Assembly: GCA_012269545.1 (NCBI GenBank)
Contig: JAAXKB010000081.1
Location: forward strand, 1-64,000
Origin: Gammaproteobacteria bacterium
Lineage (GTDB): Bacteria > Pseudomonadota > Gammaproteobacteria > Pseudomonadales > Azotimanducaceae
DNA: 64,000 bases
Direction: 5' to 3'
Both the position numbers and the translations under genes were made by a program. The notes under the pieces were generated by a model that was not told the DNA's origin, made no database searches, and saw nothing but the letters and a program-made list of their open reading frames with translations. Shown here piece after piece: positions 27,423 to 36,690 of the stretch. Each line of letters starts with the position of its first letter. The stretch's first letter is position 1.

Positions 27423-28859
27423 GTGGCAAATCTAGTCGCGCCTAACGTCCAGCAACAGGCTGTTTCGGTTACACGCAAAATGTCGGCATCACTCCCAGGT
27501 CTTCGAGAAATCGCAGCCCAGCGGGGTTTGAAAGTTCACCACTTAGGTGCGGGTTACCCACACCCGGAGGTGACGGATCCGCGAGGGTTTTTGGAGCATC
27601 AGGAGGCCTATTTCGAGTTTTTGCGTGATCGCGAGGGGTTGAACGATCCTGCGGTTCTGCCCGAGTACCTGCGTGAGGCTTATTCCTACACCGACACGCT
27701 GGGACCTGTGTCAGCGCGACAGACCTTCGCTAACGTCTATGGCCAAGATTGGGGTTTAACGTTAGACCCAGAGAAGCTTATCCCAACCGTTGGTGCGTCA
27801 GGGGGGATTAATCTGATTTGCTCTATGTTCGAGCACACCGGCGAAAAGGTGGCCTACATCACCGACGCACCGACCTATGCGGGTTTTACTGCGCGGGTCG
27901 CACTGTGCCAGCACGCGACGATCTTCAGTGTTGATATGGATGGTGAGGGTGCGCTGCCCGAGGTAATGCGAGCGCAAATCCGAGCGGCGCGTGAGCAAGG
28001 TTATTTTGTACCGTTCTATTACACGGTGCCGGACGGACACAATCCGGGCGGATTTTCGTTCAGTCAGCGGCGGCGTGAGGCTATTCTTCAGGTGGCGCGG
28101 GAAGAGGGTATCTTGATTCTCGAGGATGCCCCGTACCTGTACATCAATTTCGCCGCGCCTGCGGATCGGGCCAAACCTTTTTTTAGCATGGCGCCAGAAC
28201 AAACCGTGCATCTGTTTACGGGCTCGAAGATCGGTTTTCCCGGCCCGCGTGTAGGGTTTCTTTACAGTGAAGCCGAGCTGGAAATTTCGGCTGGCAAGAA
28301 AGTGCCCTTGTCTGAATTGGCATTGGTGGAATCTAGTAGCGAGTTGTTGTTTCACAGCCCCGGCGCGCTGCGCGGTTTCGAGGCGCTGCTGCATGAGAAA
28401 CCCGAAAGTCAGGATCAAGACGGTGCAGAAGCCTTTGTTGAGCGTCAAAGCATCTGGCCGCTGGCGGAAGAGAAACTCGTCGTTTACCGAGAGAATCGGC
28501 AAATCCTGCTAGACGTTTTCGAACGTGAGCTTGGTATGCACAAGGCGCACTTCAGCTGGACCATTCCCGAAGGCGGCTTTTTTACGGTCTTCACTTTCCT
28601 GAACTCCGGAGGCGGCGATGCTGTGCGCACCGACGACGCCATGATCGAAAAGATGGTAATGGATCACGGACTCGTCGTGATTCCCATGTACGATTTTTAT
28701 CCCGCGGATGCACGCCAACGCGATCCGGGTGCAGGCATGAACCAGTTGAGGTTGAGTTTTTGCTTCAGTGAAAGCGCCGGGCAACAGCGTCGGGACGATA
28801 TGCGCGAGGCTGTAGAGGCCTTTTGTGACGCCGCGAAAACGTTGGTCGGTATTGCCTAG
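27423..28859 (+). CDS. PLP-dependent aminotransferase class I/II
   Basis: 478 residues from GTG 27423 (GAGG 7 nt upstream); ATG 27384 is the alternative. A fold-type I aminotransferase: SDYS-like region LPEYLREAYSYTDTLGPVSAR, ASGGINLICSMF, PDGHNPGGFS, EDAPYLYIN and the Schiff-base lysine Lys269 in TGSKIGFPGPRVGF. It resembles the ARO8/MocR-like alpha-aminoadipate/aromatic aminotransferase group, but without a GntR domain. The YTVPDGHNPGG segment binds phosphate and ring. A longish insert (about 300-350) is unusual. The stop overlaps the convergent CoA-binding gene by CTAG (28856-28859). Confidence 0.87.
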   Translation: MANLVAPNVQQQAVSVTRKMSASLPGLREIAAQRGLKVHHLGAGYPHPEVTDPRGFLEHQEAYFEFLRDREGLNDPAVLPEYLREAYSYTDTLGPVSARQTFANVYGQDWGLTLDPEKLIPTVGASGGINLICSMFEHTGEKVAYITDAPTYAGFTARVALCQHATIFSVDMDGEGALPEVMRAQIRAAREQGYFVPFYYTVPDGHNPGGFSFSQRRREAILQVAREEGILILEDAPYLYINFAAPADRAKPFFSMAPEQTVHLFTGSKIGFPGPRVGFLYSEAELEISAGKKVPLSELALVESSSELLFHSPGALRGFEALLHEKPESQDQDGAEAFVERQSIWPLAEEKLVVYRENRQILLDVFERELGMHKAHFSWTIPEGGFFTVFTFLNSGGGDAVRTDDAMIEKMVMDHGLVVIPMYDFYPADARQRDPGAGMNQLRLSFCFSESAGQQRRDDMREAVEAFCDAAKTLVGIA

Positions 28860-29284
28860 AGATTGAGTCTCGCGTGCTCGATTTTCGTGCACAGATCGGC
28901 AACGCAGTGCAGACCCGCTTCCTTAGCTAGGCGTAGGGCGGTGGGATGAAAAACGCCCAGCTGTAACCACAGGCCCTTGGCGCCAACCGCTATGGCGCTC
29001 TCGGCTATGGGGAATACCGCATCGGACTGCCGAAAAACATCCACCAGATCAATGGTGCCGGGAACGGATGCCAGATCCGGGTAGCAGCGCAAGCCCAGCA
29101 CGGCCTCTTCTCTGGGATTTACCGGAATGACGTCAAAACCTGCCTGCAGCAAATAGGCGGCGACGCCGTAGCTGGGTCTCGCCGGATTGCTGGACAAACC
29201 GACCACGGCGATACGACTGCCGGACAAACAGGCTTGGATGGCTTCGGGCTGTTGCCAGAGCCGCAGATCTCGGGCTGGGATCAC
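28856..29284 (-). CDS. CoA-binding domain protein (YccU-like)
   Basis: Small Rossmann-fold CoA-binding protein. Visible features: IAVVGLSSNPARPSYGVAAY, GFDVIPVNPREE, IDLVDVFRQSD and GLWLQLGVFH. The frame runs open to 29371 inside the cysteine synthase gene, but the domain begins near PARDLRLW, so GTG 29284 (142 aa), 4 bp after the cysteine synthase stop, is chosen; it lacks a clear ribosome site and may be translated by coupling. The family binds CoA or acyl-CoA; its role is unknown. Confidence 0.82.
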   Translation of the reverse strand: MIPARDLRLWQQPEAIQACLSGSRIAVVGLSSNPARPSYGVAAYLLQAGFDVIPVNPREEAVLGLRCYPDLASVPGTIDLVDVFRQSDAVFPIAESAIAVGAKGLWLQLGVFHPTALRLAKEAGLHCVADLCTKIEHARLNL

Positions 29285-29288
29285 AGGG

Positions 29289-30287
29289 CTAAGCAAACGT
29301 TGGGATCGTAAGGTCCCGCTCGGCCAAAAATGCGGGGTTGTAGAGCCGTGATTGATACTTGCCGCCGTCATCGCAAAGAATCGTTACGATGGTATGTCCC
29401 GGACCAAGCTGATTGGCGACTTTCACTGCGGCACCCAAGTTAATCCCCGAGCTGGAACCAAAAAACCAACCCTCCTGATGCAGCAGTCGATAAACCATAT
29501 CGACCATCTCCTGATCGTCCACTTGCACCGCTTCGTCGATGGTTGCCGTCGCCAGATTTTGTGTGACCCGCGAATTACCGATGCCCTCAGTCATCGACGG
29601 TCCCGGGGTCATCACGGCTTCGCCGGTCGTTACCCAGTTGTACAGGGCACTACCCATGGGGTCCGCTAAGACAATCTTGATGTCTGGATTTTTTTCTTTC
29701 AGGTAGGCAGACGTGCCGGCCAGCGTGCCGCCAGTGCCCACGGAGCACGTAAAGACATCGACTCCGCCCTCGGTTTGTGACCAGATTTCTGGCCCCGTGG
29801 ACTCGTAATGGGACAGGCTGTTTGCGGTGTTATCGAACTGATTGGCCCAGATCGCGTTATCCAATGTGGCGGCGTATCGTCCCGCCTGTTTCTGGAAGTT
29901 CGCGTCATCGGCGTAAGGCACGGTAGGCACCACGCGGACCTCGGCACCCAGAGTCCGAAGCAGGTCGACTTTCTCCTGTGACTGATTGTCCGGCATGTAA
30001 ATGATGGTCTTGTAACCACGGTTGTTGCAGACATGGGCCAGACCAATGCCCGTATTACCGGCGGTACCTTCTACCACGGTGCCACCGGGTTTTAACGAAC
30101 CGTTTTTTTCCGCTTCCTGCACCATCCACAGCGCCGCACGGTCTTTTACCGATCCGCCGGGATTCATAAATTCAGCCTTGCCGAGAATCTCGCAGCCAGT
30201 TTCTTCGGACAGGCTGTTGATGCGGATCAGTGGCGTGTTGCCGATGGCGCTGATCAGGCCGTTAACAATGGACATGGCGGTGCTCAT
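29289..30287 (-). CDS. cysK: Cysteine synthase A
   Basis: 332 residues. PLP enzyme joining O-acetylserine and sulfide to cysteine. PLP lysine Lys48 in NPGGSVKDR, the substrate loop EGTAGNTGIGLA (usually TSGNTG), the phosphate loop GTGGTLAGTSAY and the C-terminal FGSSSGINLGAA are all visible. The Ser-to-Ala change in the substrate loop and the extended C-terminus are features of the CysK branch with cystathionine-beta-synthase-like sequence, so a CBS-type activity is an alternative. No clear ribosome site precedes the ATG. Translationally close to the CoA-binding gene. Confidence 0.88.
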   Translation of the reverse strand: MSTAMSIVNGLISAIGNTPLIRINSLSEETGCEILGKAEFMNPGGSVKDRAALWMVQEAEKNGSLKPGGTVVEGTAGNTGIGLAHVCNNRGYKTIIYMPDNQSQEKVDLLRTLGAEVRVVPTVPYADDANFQKQAGRYAATLDNAIWANQFDNTANSLSHYESTGPEIWSQTEGGVDVFTCSVGTGGTLAGTSAYLKEKNPDIKIVLADPMGSALYNWVTTGEAVMTPGPSMTEGIGNSRVTQNLATATIDEAVQVDDQEMVDMVYRLLHQEGWFFGSSSGINLGAAVKVANQLGPGHTIVTILCDDGGKYQSRLYNPAFLAERDLTIPTFA

Positions 30288-30417
30288 AAAAAAACAGCAG
30301 GCAGTTTAGGGGGGGTAGGGCCTGCGAGCAAATGGGCGGCCCAGCAAAGTCGATAGTCATCGCGCGCGTCGATGCGTACTCTAGGGGAAAGAAGAGCATG
30401 CAGAGGATGCATAAAAG

Positions 30418-31584
30418 ATGACGAGATTGTTAGGCGAACAGCAGGCCGCGCGAGCCGAAAAATTTGACCTGAACCCAGAGCGCGTTGAGTTGCTGCTGCA
30501 GCGAGCGGGAAGGGAAGTGGAGGCGGGCTTGCTGCCGGCGGCGCAAATAGCCATCGCGCGGCAAGGGGAAGTGGTGTTTCAGCACAATTTCGGTACCGCC
30601 AAGGACGATTCGCTGATCTGCATTTTTTCCGCCACTAAGGCCATCACGTCTGCTGCGGCTTGGCTGCTGTTTCAAAACGGCGACCTTGCAGAAGACGAAG
30701 TGGTTGCCGATATCGTGCCGGAGTTTGGTTCTAACGAAAAAGATCAAATCACGGTAGGCCAGCTTTTTACTCACACTGCAGGCTTTCCTTCGGCGCCTTT
30801 CGCGCCCTTAGACTGGGATGACCGCGACCAGCGTTACGGCCGCTTTGGTAAATGGCGTTTGAACTGGCAGCCCGGTTCCCGATTTGAATACCACCCGTCA
30901 TCTTCGATGTGGGTGATTGCAGAAATCATCGAGCGACGCTCCGGTGAGAGTTATCGGGACTTCGTACGCTCTCGCATCTTACAGCCGCTACACCTCGAAG
31001 ATCTCTATGTCGGCTTGCCCGCATCAGAGACTGCTCGGGTCTTGCCATGTAGCTATGTCGGTGACGCGATGACCGAACAGGAGTATAAAAACTTGGGCAT
31101 GCCGGTGCCGCCGGAAACCGAGGTCACCGAAAGCGCCATTTTGTCGTTCAATAGACCCGAAGTGCAGGCAGTAGGCGTGCCGGGTGGCGGCGGCTTCGCC
31201 ACGGCGTCAGCCCTGACACTGTTTTATCAGGCGCTACTGATAGGTGGCAATGAGCATACAACGCTCTGGCCCATGGAAACGCTGCTGGATGCCCGTCGGA
31301 TTCGCACGGGCGATATGACCGATATGATGTTCAAGAAACCGGCGAATCGAGCGCTGGGCCTAATCATTAGTGGCGACAAGAGTCGTAGTTTCAGAGGCTT
31401 CGGCAAAACCAATTCGCCGGAAGCATTTGGGCATAATGGCGCAGGCGGCCAACTGGTGTGGGCCGACCCTGCCACCGGTATCAGCTTCACTTACCTTACC
31501 CCGGGGCACGATCGGAACTCGGTACGACAGGGCAGTCGTGGCGTTGCGATAAGCTCCTTGGCCGCATCTTGTGTAAACGACTGA
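30418..31584 (+). CDS. Serine hydrolase of the beta-lactamase / class C family
   Basis: 388 residues, no signal peptide. SxxK at Ser71-Ala-Thr-Lys74, the second motif as Tyr158 in FEYHPSS, and the third as FGHNGAGG (HxG in place of KTG). This pattern is that of EstB-type esterases and carboxylesterases rather than true beta-lactamases, and the cytoplasmic location supports an esterase. An M20 hydrolase follows after 34 bp, so they may be a hydrolytic pair. GAGGA is somewhat far (11 nt) from the ATG. Confidence 0.88.
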   Translation: MTRLLGEQQAARAEKFDLNPERVELLLQRAGREVEAGLLPAAQIAIARQGEVVFQHNFGTAKDDSLICIFSATKAITSAAAWLLFQNGDLAEDEVVADIVPEFGSNEKDQITVGQLFTHTAGFPSAPFAPLDWDDRDQRYGRFGKWRLNWQPGSRFEYHPSSSMWVIAEIIERRSGESYRDFVRSRILQPLHLEDLYVGLPASETARVLPCSYVGDAMTEQEYKNLGMPVPPETEVTESAILSFNRPEVQAVGVPGGGGFATASALTLFYQALLIGGNEHTTLWPMETLLDARRIRTGDMTDMMFKKPANRALGLIISGDKSRSFRGFGKTNSPEAFGHNGAGGQLVWADPATGISFTYLTPGHDRNSVRQGSRGVAISSLAASCVND

Positions 31585-31618
31585 CATGTTTGGCTGCATT
31601 GCAAAGAGAGGATTTCAT

Positions 31619-33091
31619 ATGCGATACCCCACTGTATTGAACACCGCCTTGCTGTTCGTGGCGTCCGCTGTCTGTGCGATCCCCTTGGTATCTGCAGATA
31701 CTCAAATTGACGCGTTGTCGGATCGGGCGGCCGATTTCGCCATAAAACAGCAAGCCGCGGGTATTGCACTGGCCGACAAGCTCTGGGGACTGGCCGAATT
31801 AGGGTATCTGGAGTACCAGAGCAGCGCGGAACTGCAAACTTATTTGGGCGAGCATGGCTTCGCCATTGAGGCCGGCGTTGGTGGCATTCCCACAGCCTTT
31901 GTGGCGACCTTTCACTCCGGCACGGCGGCAGCTGCTGGCCCCGTGGTGGCGCTTCTAGCGGAATTTGACGCCTTACCCGGGCTCAATCAAGCAGCACTGC
32001 CGTTTCGTCAGGTCACTGAAGAGGGCGCTGCGGGTCATGCGTGCGGGCATCATCTGTTTGGCGCCGCCTCTGCTTCAGCCGCTGTGGCATTGAGTCAGTG
32101 GCTGCAGGAGAGCCAGGTAAGCGCAACCATCAAGCTGGTGGGCACTCCCGCTGAAGAAGGTGGCTCCGGTAAGGTTTACTTGGCCAGAGCAGGGGTGTTC
32201 GACGATGTGGACGTGGTCTTGCACTGGCATCCCGGTGACGGCAACTCGGCGTCTCCGTCCAGTACCACGTCGAACAAGTCCGGACGCTTTACCTTTACGG
32301 GTCGAGCAGCCCATGCGGCGTCTGCGCCGGATCGGGGGCGCTCGGCATTGGACGGCGTGGAAGCCATGAATTTCATGGTCAACCTGATGCGTGAACACGT
32401 ACCGCAGACCGCCCGTTTACACTATGTCATTACTGACGGCGGCGACGCGCCGAACATCGTGCCAGAAACGGCGCAGGTGTATTACTACGTCCGGCATCCA
32501 GACACAGAGCAGGTCGTCCAGTTGTTTGATCGTGTGGTGGCGGCGGCCAAGGCAGCGGCCATGGGCACAGAAACACAGGTCGATGTGGAAGTCATGCACG
32601 GGAATTATCCTGTCTTGCCGAATCTCACTCTCGCTCGTTTGGTGAACGACAACCTAGTGGCCATGGGCGGAATTACGTACAGCCCCGCCGAACAGAAATT
32701 TGCTGAAACTATTCGGCCGACATTGATTAACCCGAGGCGTGAGCTCGGTTCTGAGCAAACTGTCGCACCGTATCGTGTGCGACAGTCGATGGGTTCTACC
32801 GATGTGGGCGACGTCAGTTGGTTGGTGCCCACGGTGGGTTTCACGACGGCAACATGGGTACCGGGCACGCCCGCGCACAGTTGGCAGGCCGTGGCGGCTG
32901 GCGGCATGAGTATCGGTCACAAAGGTATGGGCTTGGCGACTCGATTGCTGGCGAAGTCTGCGGCCCAGTTGATTTTGCAGCCTGAAGTAATCGCTGCGGC
33001 CAAGGCAGAACTGCTGGAGTCTCAAGGGCCGGATTTCGTTTACGCGGCGCTGCTCGGCGACCGCGAGCCACCCTTGGACTATCGCAAGTAG
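31619..33091 (+). CDS. M20-family amidohydrolase, exported
   Basis: 490 residues with a signal peptide (hydrophobic 7-25, cleavage near VSA-DT). Zinc ligands are in GHACGHHLFGAA, AEFDALPGLNQ and VVLHWHPGD; the dimerisation segment is SGRFTFTGRAAHAAS. This is the AbgB/IAA-amino-acid hydrolase branch that cleaves N-acyl or aryl amino acids. GAGAGGA precedes ATG 31619; the frame is open 11 codons further without a site. Because it is exported, hydrolysis would happen in the periplasm, unlike AbgB. The next gene starts 4 bp later. Confidence 0.9.
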   Translation: MRYPTVLNTALLFVASAVCAIPLVSADTQIDALSDRAADFAIKQQAAGIALADKLWGLAELGYLEYQSSAELQTYLGEHGFAIEAGVGGIPTAFVATFHSGTAAAAGPVVALLAEFDALPGLNQAALPFRQVTEEGAAGHACGHHLFGAASASAAVALSQWLQESQVSATIKLVGTPAEEGGSGKVYLARAGVFDDVDVVLHWHPGDGNSASPSSTTSNKSGRFTFTGRAAHAASAPDRGRSALDGVEAMNFMVNLMREHVPQTARLHYVITDGGDAPNIVPETAQVYYYVRHPDTEQVVQLFDRVVAAAKAAAMGTETQVDVEVMHGNYPVLPNLTLARLVNDNLVAMGGITYSPAEQKFAETIRPTLINPRRELGSEQTVAPYRVRQSMGSTDVGDVSWLVPTVGFTTATWVPGTPAHSWQAVAAGGMSIGHKGMGLATRLLAKSAAQLILQPEVIAAAKAELLESQGPDFVYAALLGDREPPLDYRK

Positions 33092-33095
33092 CCAG

Positions 33096-33980
33096 ATGGC
33101 AAAGGACACATCACGCAACATCGGTGTGCTGCACCCCGGGTCCATGGGTATAACCGTCGCCCGATCCCTGCAGGACAGCGGTCATAAGGTGGGCTGGGTG
33201 GCTGCGAATCGCAGTGCCCAAACCCGAGACCGAGCAAAGGGCCTGATCGCGTTTGATTCCCTTGACGAGATAAGCGCGTGGGCAGACGCCTTGATCAGTA
33301 TCTGTCCGCCGCACGGCGCGGTGGCGCTGGCGCAACAGGTGCATGCGACAGCGTTTGGCGGTTTGTACATTGACGCCAACGCCCTAGCCCCTTCAACGTC
33401 CTTACAGATCGGTGAAATCATGGGCTTAGGTGCCTATGTCGATGGCGGCATTATTGGTCCTCCCGCACTGCAACCGGGCACCACTCGCTTGTATCTGTCC
33501 GGCCACCATGCTGCTGGCGTGGCAGCGTGGTTCAGCGCCGGGGCATTGCAGGCTGTTCCCATGGCCCCAACTCAGCAGCAGCTCGAGAATGATGAGAGCG
33601 CCCCTGAACAGCATGTCGCTGCATCCATGCTGAAAATGAGTTATGCCGCCTACAGTAAGGGCGCCAGCGCCTTGTTACTTTCGGTTAACGCCTTAGCCGA
33701 GGCCGGTGGCGTCACCGAGGCCTTGCACAGCGAATGGGCAATATCTGCCCCGAGCCTGCTCAAGCAGAGTCAGCGGGCGGCGCTAATGACCTCGGGTAAG
33801 GCTTGGCGCTTTGAAGGCGAAATGCTGGAGATCAGCGAGACCTACTCGGACGTTGGCTTACCAGATGCCCTGCACGCTGGCGCGGCAGAGGTATACGAGC
33901 GCATGGCCGCACTCAAGGATCTGCCGCCCCAAGAGCTGGAAGCCGTCGTGGCTGCACTGCTAAGGCGGCCCGAAGAGTAA
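33096..33980 (+). CDS. NAD(P)-dependent 6PGD-like dehydrogenase (DUF1932)
   Basis: 294 residues: N-terminal Rossmann domain beginning IGVLHPGSMGITVARSL, ISICPPHGAVALA, then YIDANALAP, GGIIGPPA and a helical C-terminal domain (KMSYAAYSKGASALLLSVNALAE) of DUF1932 type. Related to 3-hydroxyisobutyrate/6-phosphogluconate dehydrogenases. The lysine of the substrate site (KMSYAAYSKG) is conserved. Starts 4 bp after the M20 gene with a weak site, so likely coupled. Substrate unknown. Confidence 0.87.
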   Translation: MAKDTSRNIGVLHPGSMGITVARSLQDSGHKVGWVAANRSAQTRDRAKGLIAFDSLDEISAWADALISICPPHGAVALAQQVHATAFGGLYIDANALAPSTSLQIGEIMGLGAYVDGGIIGPPALQPGTTRLYLSGHHAAGVAAWFSAGALQAVPMAPTQQQLENDESAPEQHVAASMLKMSYAAYSKGASALLLSVNALAEAGGVTEALHSEWAISAPSLLKQSQRAALMTSGKAWRFEGEMLEISETYSDVGLPDALHAGAAEVYERMAALKDLPPQELEAVVAALLRRPEE

Positions 33981-33987
33981 CGGTGTG

Positions 33988-34677
33988 TTACGTCAGCTGC
34001 CCGCTGCCAGTGTGCAGTGTGCTCTGGACATGGACGTTGTCGTTAAACGAGCGGGTTTTAATACCGTCCTGATGCAGCACGATGCGCGAAATGGAGCCGT
34101 TGTCCGCGCCGTTGAAGGCGAAGGGTGAGGCACCCGTCGCGTGGGCCAGAATATGGCCAATGACCCCGCCGTGCACCACGGCGACCACTTTTTGGTTGGC
34201 GTGGGCCTCATGTATCCTCGCCAGCGCCGCGGTAATTCTGGCATTGAGCGTCTCCCAGCTCTCGGCGCCGGGTATTGCGTCCCAGCGCTCTTCCGCCTGC
34301 ATTTTTAGAAATATCGGGTCGCCGGCTGCTGCTTTCATGCGCAGTACGCCGCCTTCCCATTCGCCTAGGCAGACTTCTCGCAGGTCTGCTTCCACCCGCA
34401 TGCTCATGCCTAGGTGGGCTGCCAATGGTGCGGCGGTTTGCACCGTCCGCTGCAGCGATGTCACGTAAATAGCGTCGATCTTTTCGTCTTTCAGCCGCTC
34501 GCCCACGGCGATGGCCTGTTGCTCGCCGTTGGGGTGCAGTTCTGGGTCTCCGTGGCCGTCGACCAAGGGAAAGGGATTCTCCTTGCTCGCGGCTCTGGAT
34601 TCGCCATGGCGCACTAAAATGACTTCAGTTGCGCCCTCCGGCGGTTGATAGGAATGCTGTCGAAATCCCTCGCTCAT
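33988..34677 (-). CDS. Histidine phosphatase family protein
   Basis: 229 residues. Phosphoglycerate-mutase-like fold with the RHGE catalytic motif (VILVRHGESRAA, His about 24), second Arg in SLQRTVQTAAPLA, acid in EVCLGEWEGG, and the distal His in VVHGGVIGHIL. Such enzymes dephosphorylate small metabolites or sugar phosphates. CAGGAG precedes the ATG. It follows the carboxyltransferase by 40 bp on the same strand. Confidence 0.88.
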   Translation of the reverse strand: MSEGFRQHSYQPPEGATEVILVRHGESRAASKENPFPLVDGHGDPELHPNGEQQAIAVGERLKDEKIDAIYVTSLQRTVQTAAPLAAHLGMSMRVEADLREVCLGEWEGGVLRMKAAAGDPIFLKMQAEERWDAIPGAESWETLNARITAALARIHEAHANQKVVAVVHGGVIGHILAHATGASPFAFNGADNGSISRIVLHQDGIKTRSFNDNVHVQSTLHTGSGQLT

Positions 34678-34717
34678 GCTAACTCCTGATGGTTAAAGGT
34701 TGTGGGTGTTGCTCGGG

Positions 34718-36268
34718 CTAGGGTCGGTAGCCAAAGTTGGGCGGATCTGTTCGCAAGGCCTTGCGAGCCAGTTTCGCCCATCGGCACAAATAGCCGCGCG
34801 TTTTTCGCGGATCGATAATTTCCTCGATTTCGAAGTACTCGGCACTGCGAAAAGGTGAGCGCAGCCGATTCAGCCGTTCCTTGATTTTGGCCAAGTGGGC
34901 GTCTGGGTCCTTGGCCTCGGCGATTTCAGCTTTATAGGCTACTTCGATTCCGCCTTCGATAGGGAGCGATCCCCAATCGCCGGATGGCCATGCGGCGCGA
35001 AAGTGATGGCTGCCGGGCTTGTGGTTTGCCCCTCCGGCGACGCCAAAGGCCTTGCGCACGACCACGCAGCAAAACGGCGTGGTCAGCTGACCCATGGCCG
35101 CCAGCGCGGCCGCACCAGCTCGAATGGTGCCTTCTTCCTCCGACTGCTTGCCGATCAAAAATCCGGGACAGTCCTCCAAATGAATTACCGGCAAGTGAAA
35201 TGTTGACGCCAAGTCCATCAGGCGAATCAGTTTATTGGCCGCATCCGCTGTCCACGCGCCGCCATACACTCTCGGATTTTCCGCAAAAATCGCCACCGGA
35301 ATGCCGTCAAGACGCGCTAATCCAGTAATGATCGAGCGCCCCCACTTTTTACCTATTTCGAAAAAAGACCCCTTATCGCAGACAGACTCCAGCACGGTGT
35401 GCATTTTGTACACCTGCCGCGGATCCTTGGGCACGATGGACAACAGCGCTTCGTCTTGCCGTTCCGGGTCGTCGTCGCAGGTCTCAACGGGGGGTAGCTC
35501 ATCAGCACTGCTCGGCAGATAGGACAAGAAGCGGCGAGCCATCTCGAATGCCTGTTGTTCACTGTCGGCCTCATCATCAATGGCACCGTTGCGGGTATGA
35601 ATTTTATAGGAGCCCAATTCTTCTTTGCTGACATCGCCTAAACTTGCCCAGTCCACTAGTGCCGGTCCGGCAATCATCATCTGAGCACTGTTCTTGACGA
35701 TGACCGAGTAGTGGGAGGTGGCGACGCGAGCAGCACCGATGCCGGCAACGGACCCCAGCGCCAATGACACGGAGGGCGCGATACTCAAATGCGATACGAT
35801 GGTTTCCCAGCCGCGCAGTTCGGGAATGTATGTGCGTCCGGCGGTTTCGATGGTTTTTACCGAGCCGCCGCCGCCCATGCCATCGACCAAGCGGATATGC
35901 GGCAGTCTCAGTTCCGCGGCCAGACCTTCAGCCTGTACGCGTTTACCGGCGATGGATGCATCTGCCGAGCCACCTCGCACGGTGAAGTCGTCACCGGACA
36001 AAATCACCGGCCGGTCATCAATGTCGGCGGTGCCGAAAACGAAGTTGGAGGGGGTTAAATGAGTGAGGTTGCCGTCCTCATCGTATTCGCCCACGCCCGC
36101 CAGTTTGCCGAGTTCGTGGAAAGAATCTGGGTCGGCGATGTGAGCTATCCGCTCCCGAATGGTCATTTTGTTGAACTCATGTTGCCGCGCAACTTTTTCG
36201 GGTCCGCCCATGGCCTCTGCAAGGTTGGCTCGATGGTTCATTTCCTTGAGTTCTTCTTCCCAGCTCAT
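34718..36268 (-). CDS. Acyl-CoA carboxylase carboxyltransferase subunit
   Basis: 516 residues, similar to PccB/AccD-type beta subunits. Transfers carboxyl from biotin to acyl-CoA. Crotonase-like halves are visible: GDDFTVRGGSADASIAGKR and VDGMGGGGSVKTIE in the N half, and the oxyanion-type LEDCPGFLIGKQSEE and VVVRKAFGVAGGANHK in the C half. GGGGAG precedes the ATG. There is no biotin carboxylase or BCCP beside it, although a single-chain carboxylase lies 8 kb away, so it may use that or an unlinked partner. The substrate is not clear. Confidence 0.9.
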   Translation of the reverse strand: MSWEEELKEMNHRANLAEAMGGPEKVARQHEFNKMTIRERIAHIADPDSFHELGKLAGVGEYDEDGNLTHLTPSNFVFGTADIDDRPVILSGDDFTVRGGSADASIAGKRVQAEGLAAELRLPHIRLVDGMGGGGSVKTIETAGRTYIPELRGWETIVSHLSIAPSVSLALGSVAGIGAARVATSHYSVIVKNSAQMMIAGPALVDWASLGDVSKEELGSYKIHTRNGAIDDEADSEQQAFEMARRFLSYLPSSADELPPVETCDDDPERQDEALLSIVPKDPRQVYKMHTVLESVCDKGSFFEIGKKWGRSIITGLARLDGIPVAIFAENPRVYGGAWTADAANKLIRLMDLASTFHLPVIHLEDCPGFLIGKQSEEEGTIRAGAAALAAMGQLTTPFCCVVVRKAFGVAGGANHKPGSHHFRAAWPSGDWGSLPIEGGIEVAYKAEIAEAKDPDAHLAKIKERLNRLRSPFRSAEYFEIEEIIDPRKTRGYLCRWAKLARKALRTDPPNFGYRP

Positions 36269-36316
36269 ATTTCTCCCCTTAACGCTTTTTGTCGATTAGG
36301 CCCTCCACAGGGCGCG

Positions 36317-36619
36317 CTAGCCGACTCCTCTCGTCCCAGTAAAAGTGATGTCGCCGAATGCTGCAACCATTGCGGTGCCCTGAATGGTGTCGCCATGAAT
36401 CCGTGCCTGGCATTCGATGGTCATTGGAATGGGTCGGGACAATTGCAGTTCCCAGCTTAATTCGTTGTCCTGTGCCGTGCCGTTTTGCAGGGCCAGCTCA
36501 CCAGCTTCGCTGTAAAGACGCCCGGTGCAGGCCGCCTCGGTGACGCGCAGCTCTAAGGAACCGCGTTGCTGACCCACGGGTGTGTCTACCGTAATGTCCC
36601 AGTGTTCGTGTGCGCTCAT
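36317..36619 (-). CDS. Small conserved-looking protein of unknown function
   Basis: 100 residues from ATG 36619, with AGGAGT in front, supported by site and by position just upstream of the carboxyltransferase (48 bp, same strand). The sequence alternates polar and hydrophobic residues (HWDITVDTPVGQQRGSLEL, GDITFTGTRG) and ends near a repeated GTA/TGTR pattern, suggesting an all-beta, calycin-like barrel. No catalytic motif is visible. Linkage suggests a role with acyl-CoA carboxylation, but that is inference. Confidence 0.65.
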   Translation of the reverse strand: MSAHEHWDITVDTPVGQQRGSLELRVTEAACTGRLYSEAGELALQNGTAQDNELSWELQLSRPIPMTIECQARIHGDTIQGTAMVAAFGDITFTGTRGVG

Positions 36620-36690
36620 CAATGCTACTCCTGTCAACTCCCGCGTCTTTATCCTAGCGTCGGCGCGTGTTCTGCCGGTAATCTGGCCGA

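Noticed and set aside
30288-30417. G-run/T-run region before cysK as a terminator or riboswitch
   Set aside because: The gap is divergent between two gene starts, no stable hairpin precedes the T7, and no SAM- or cysteine-type fold was found.
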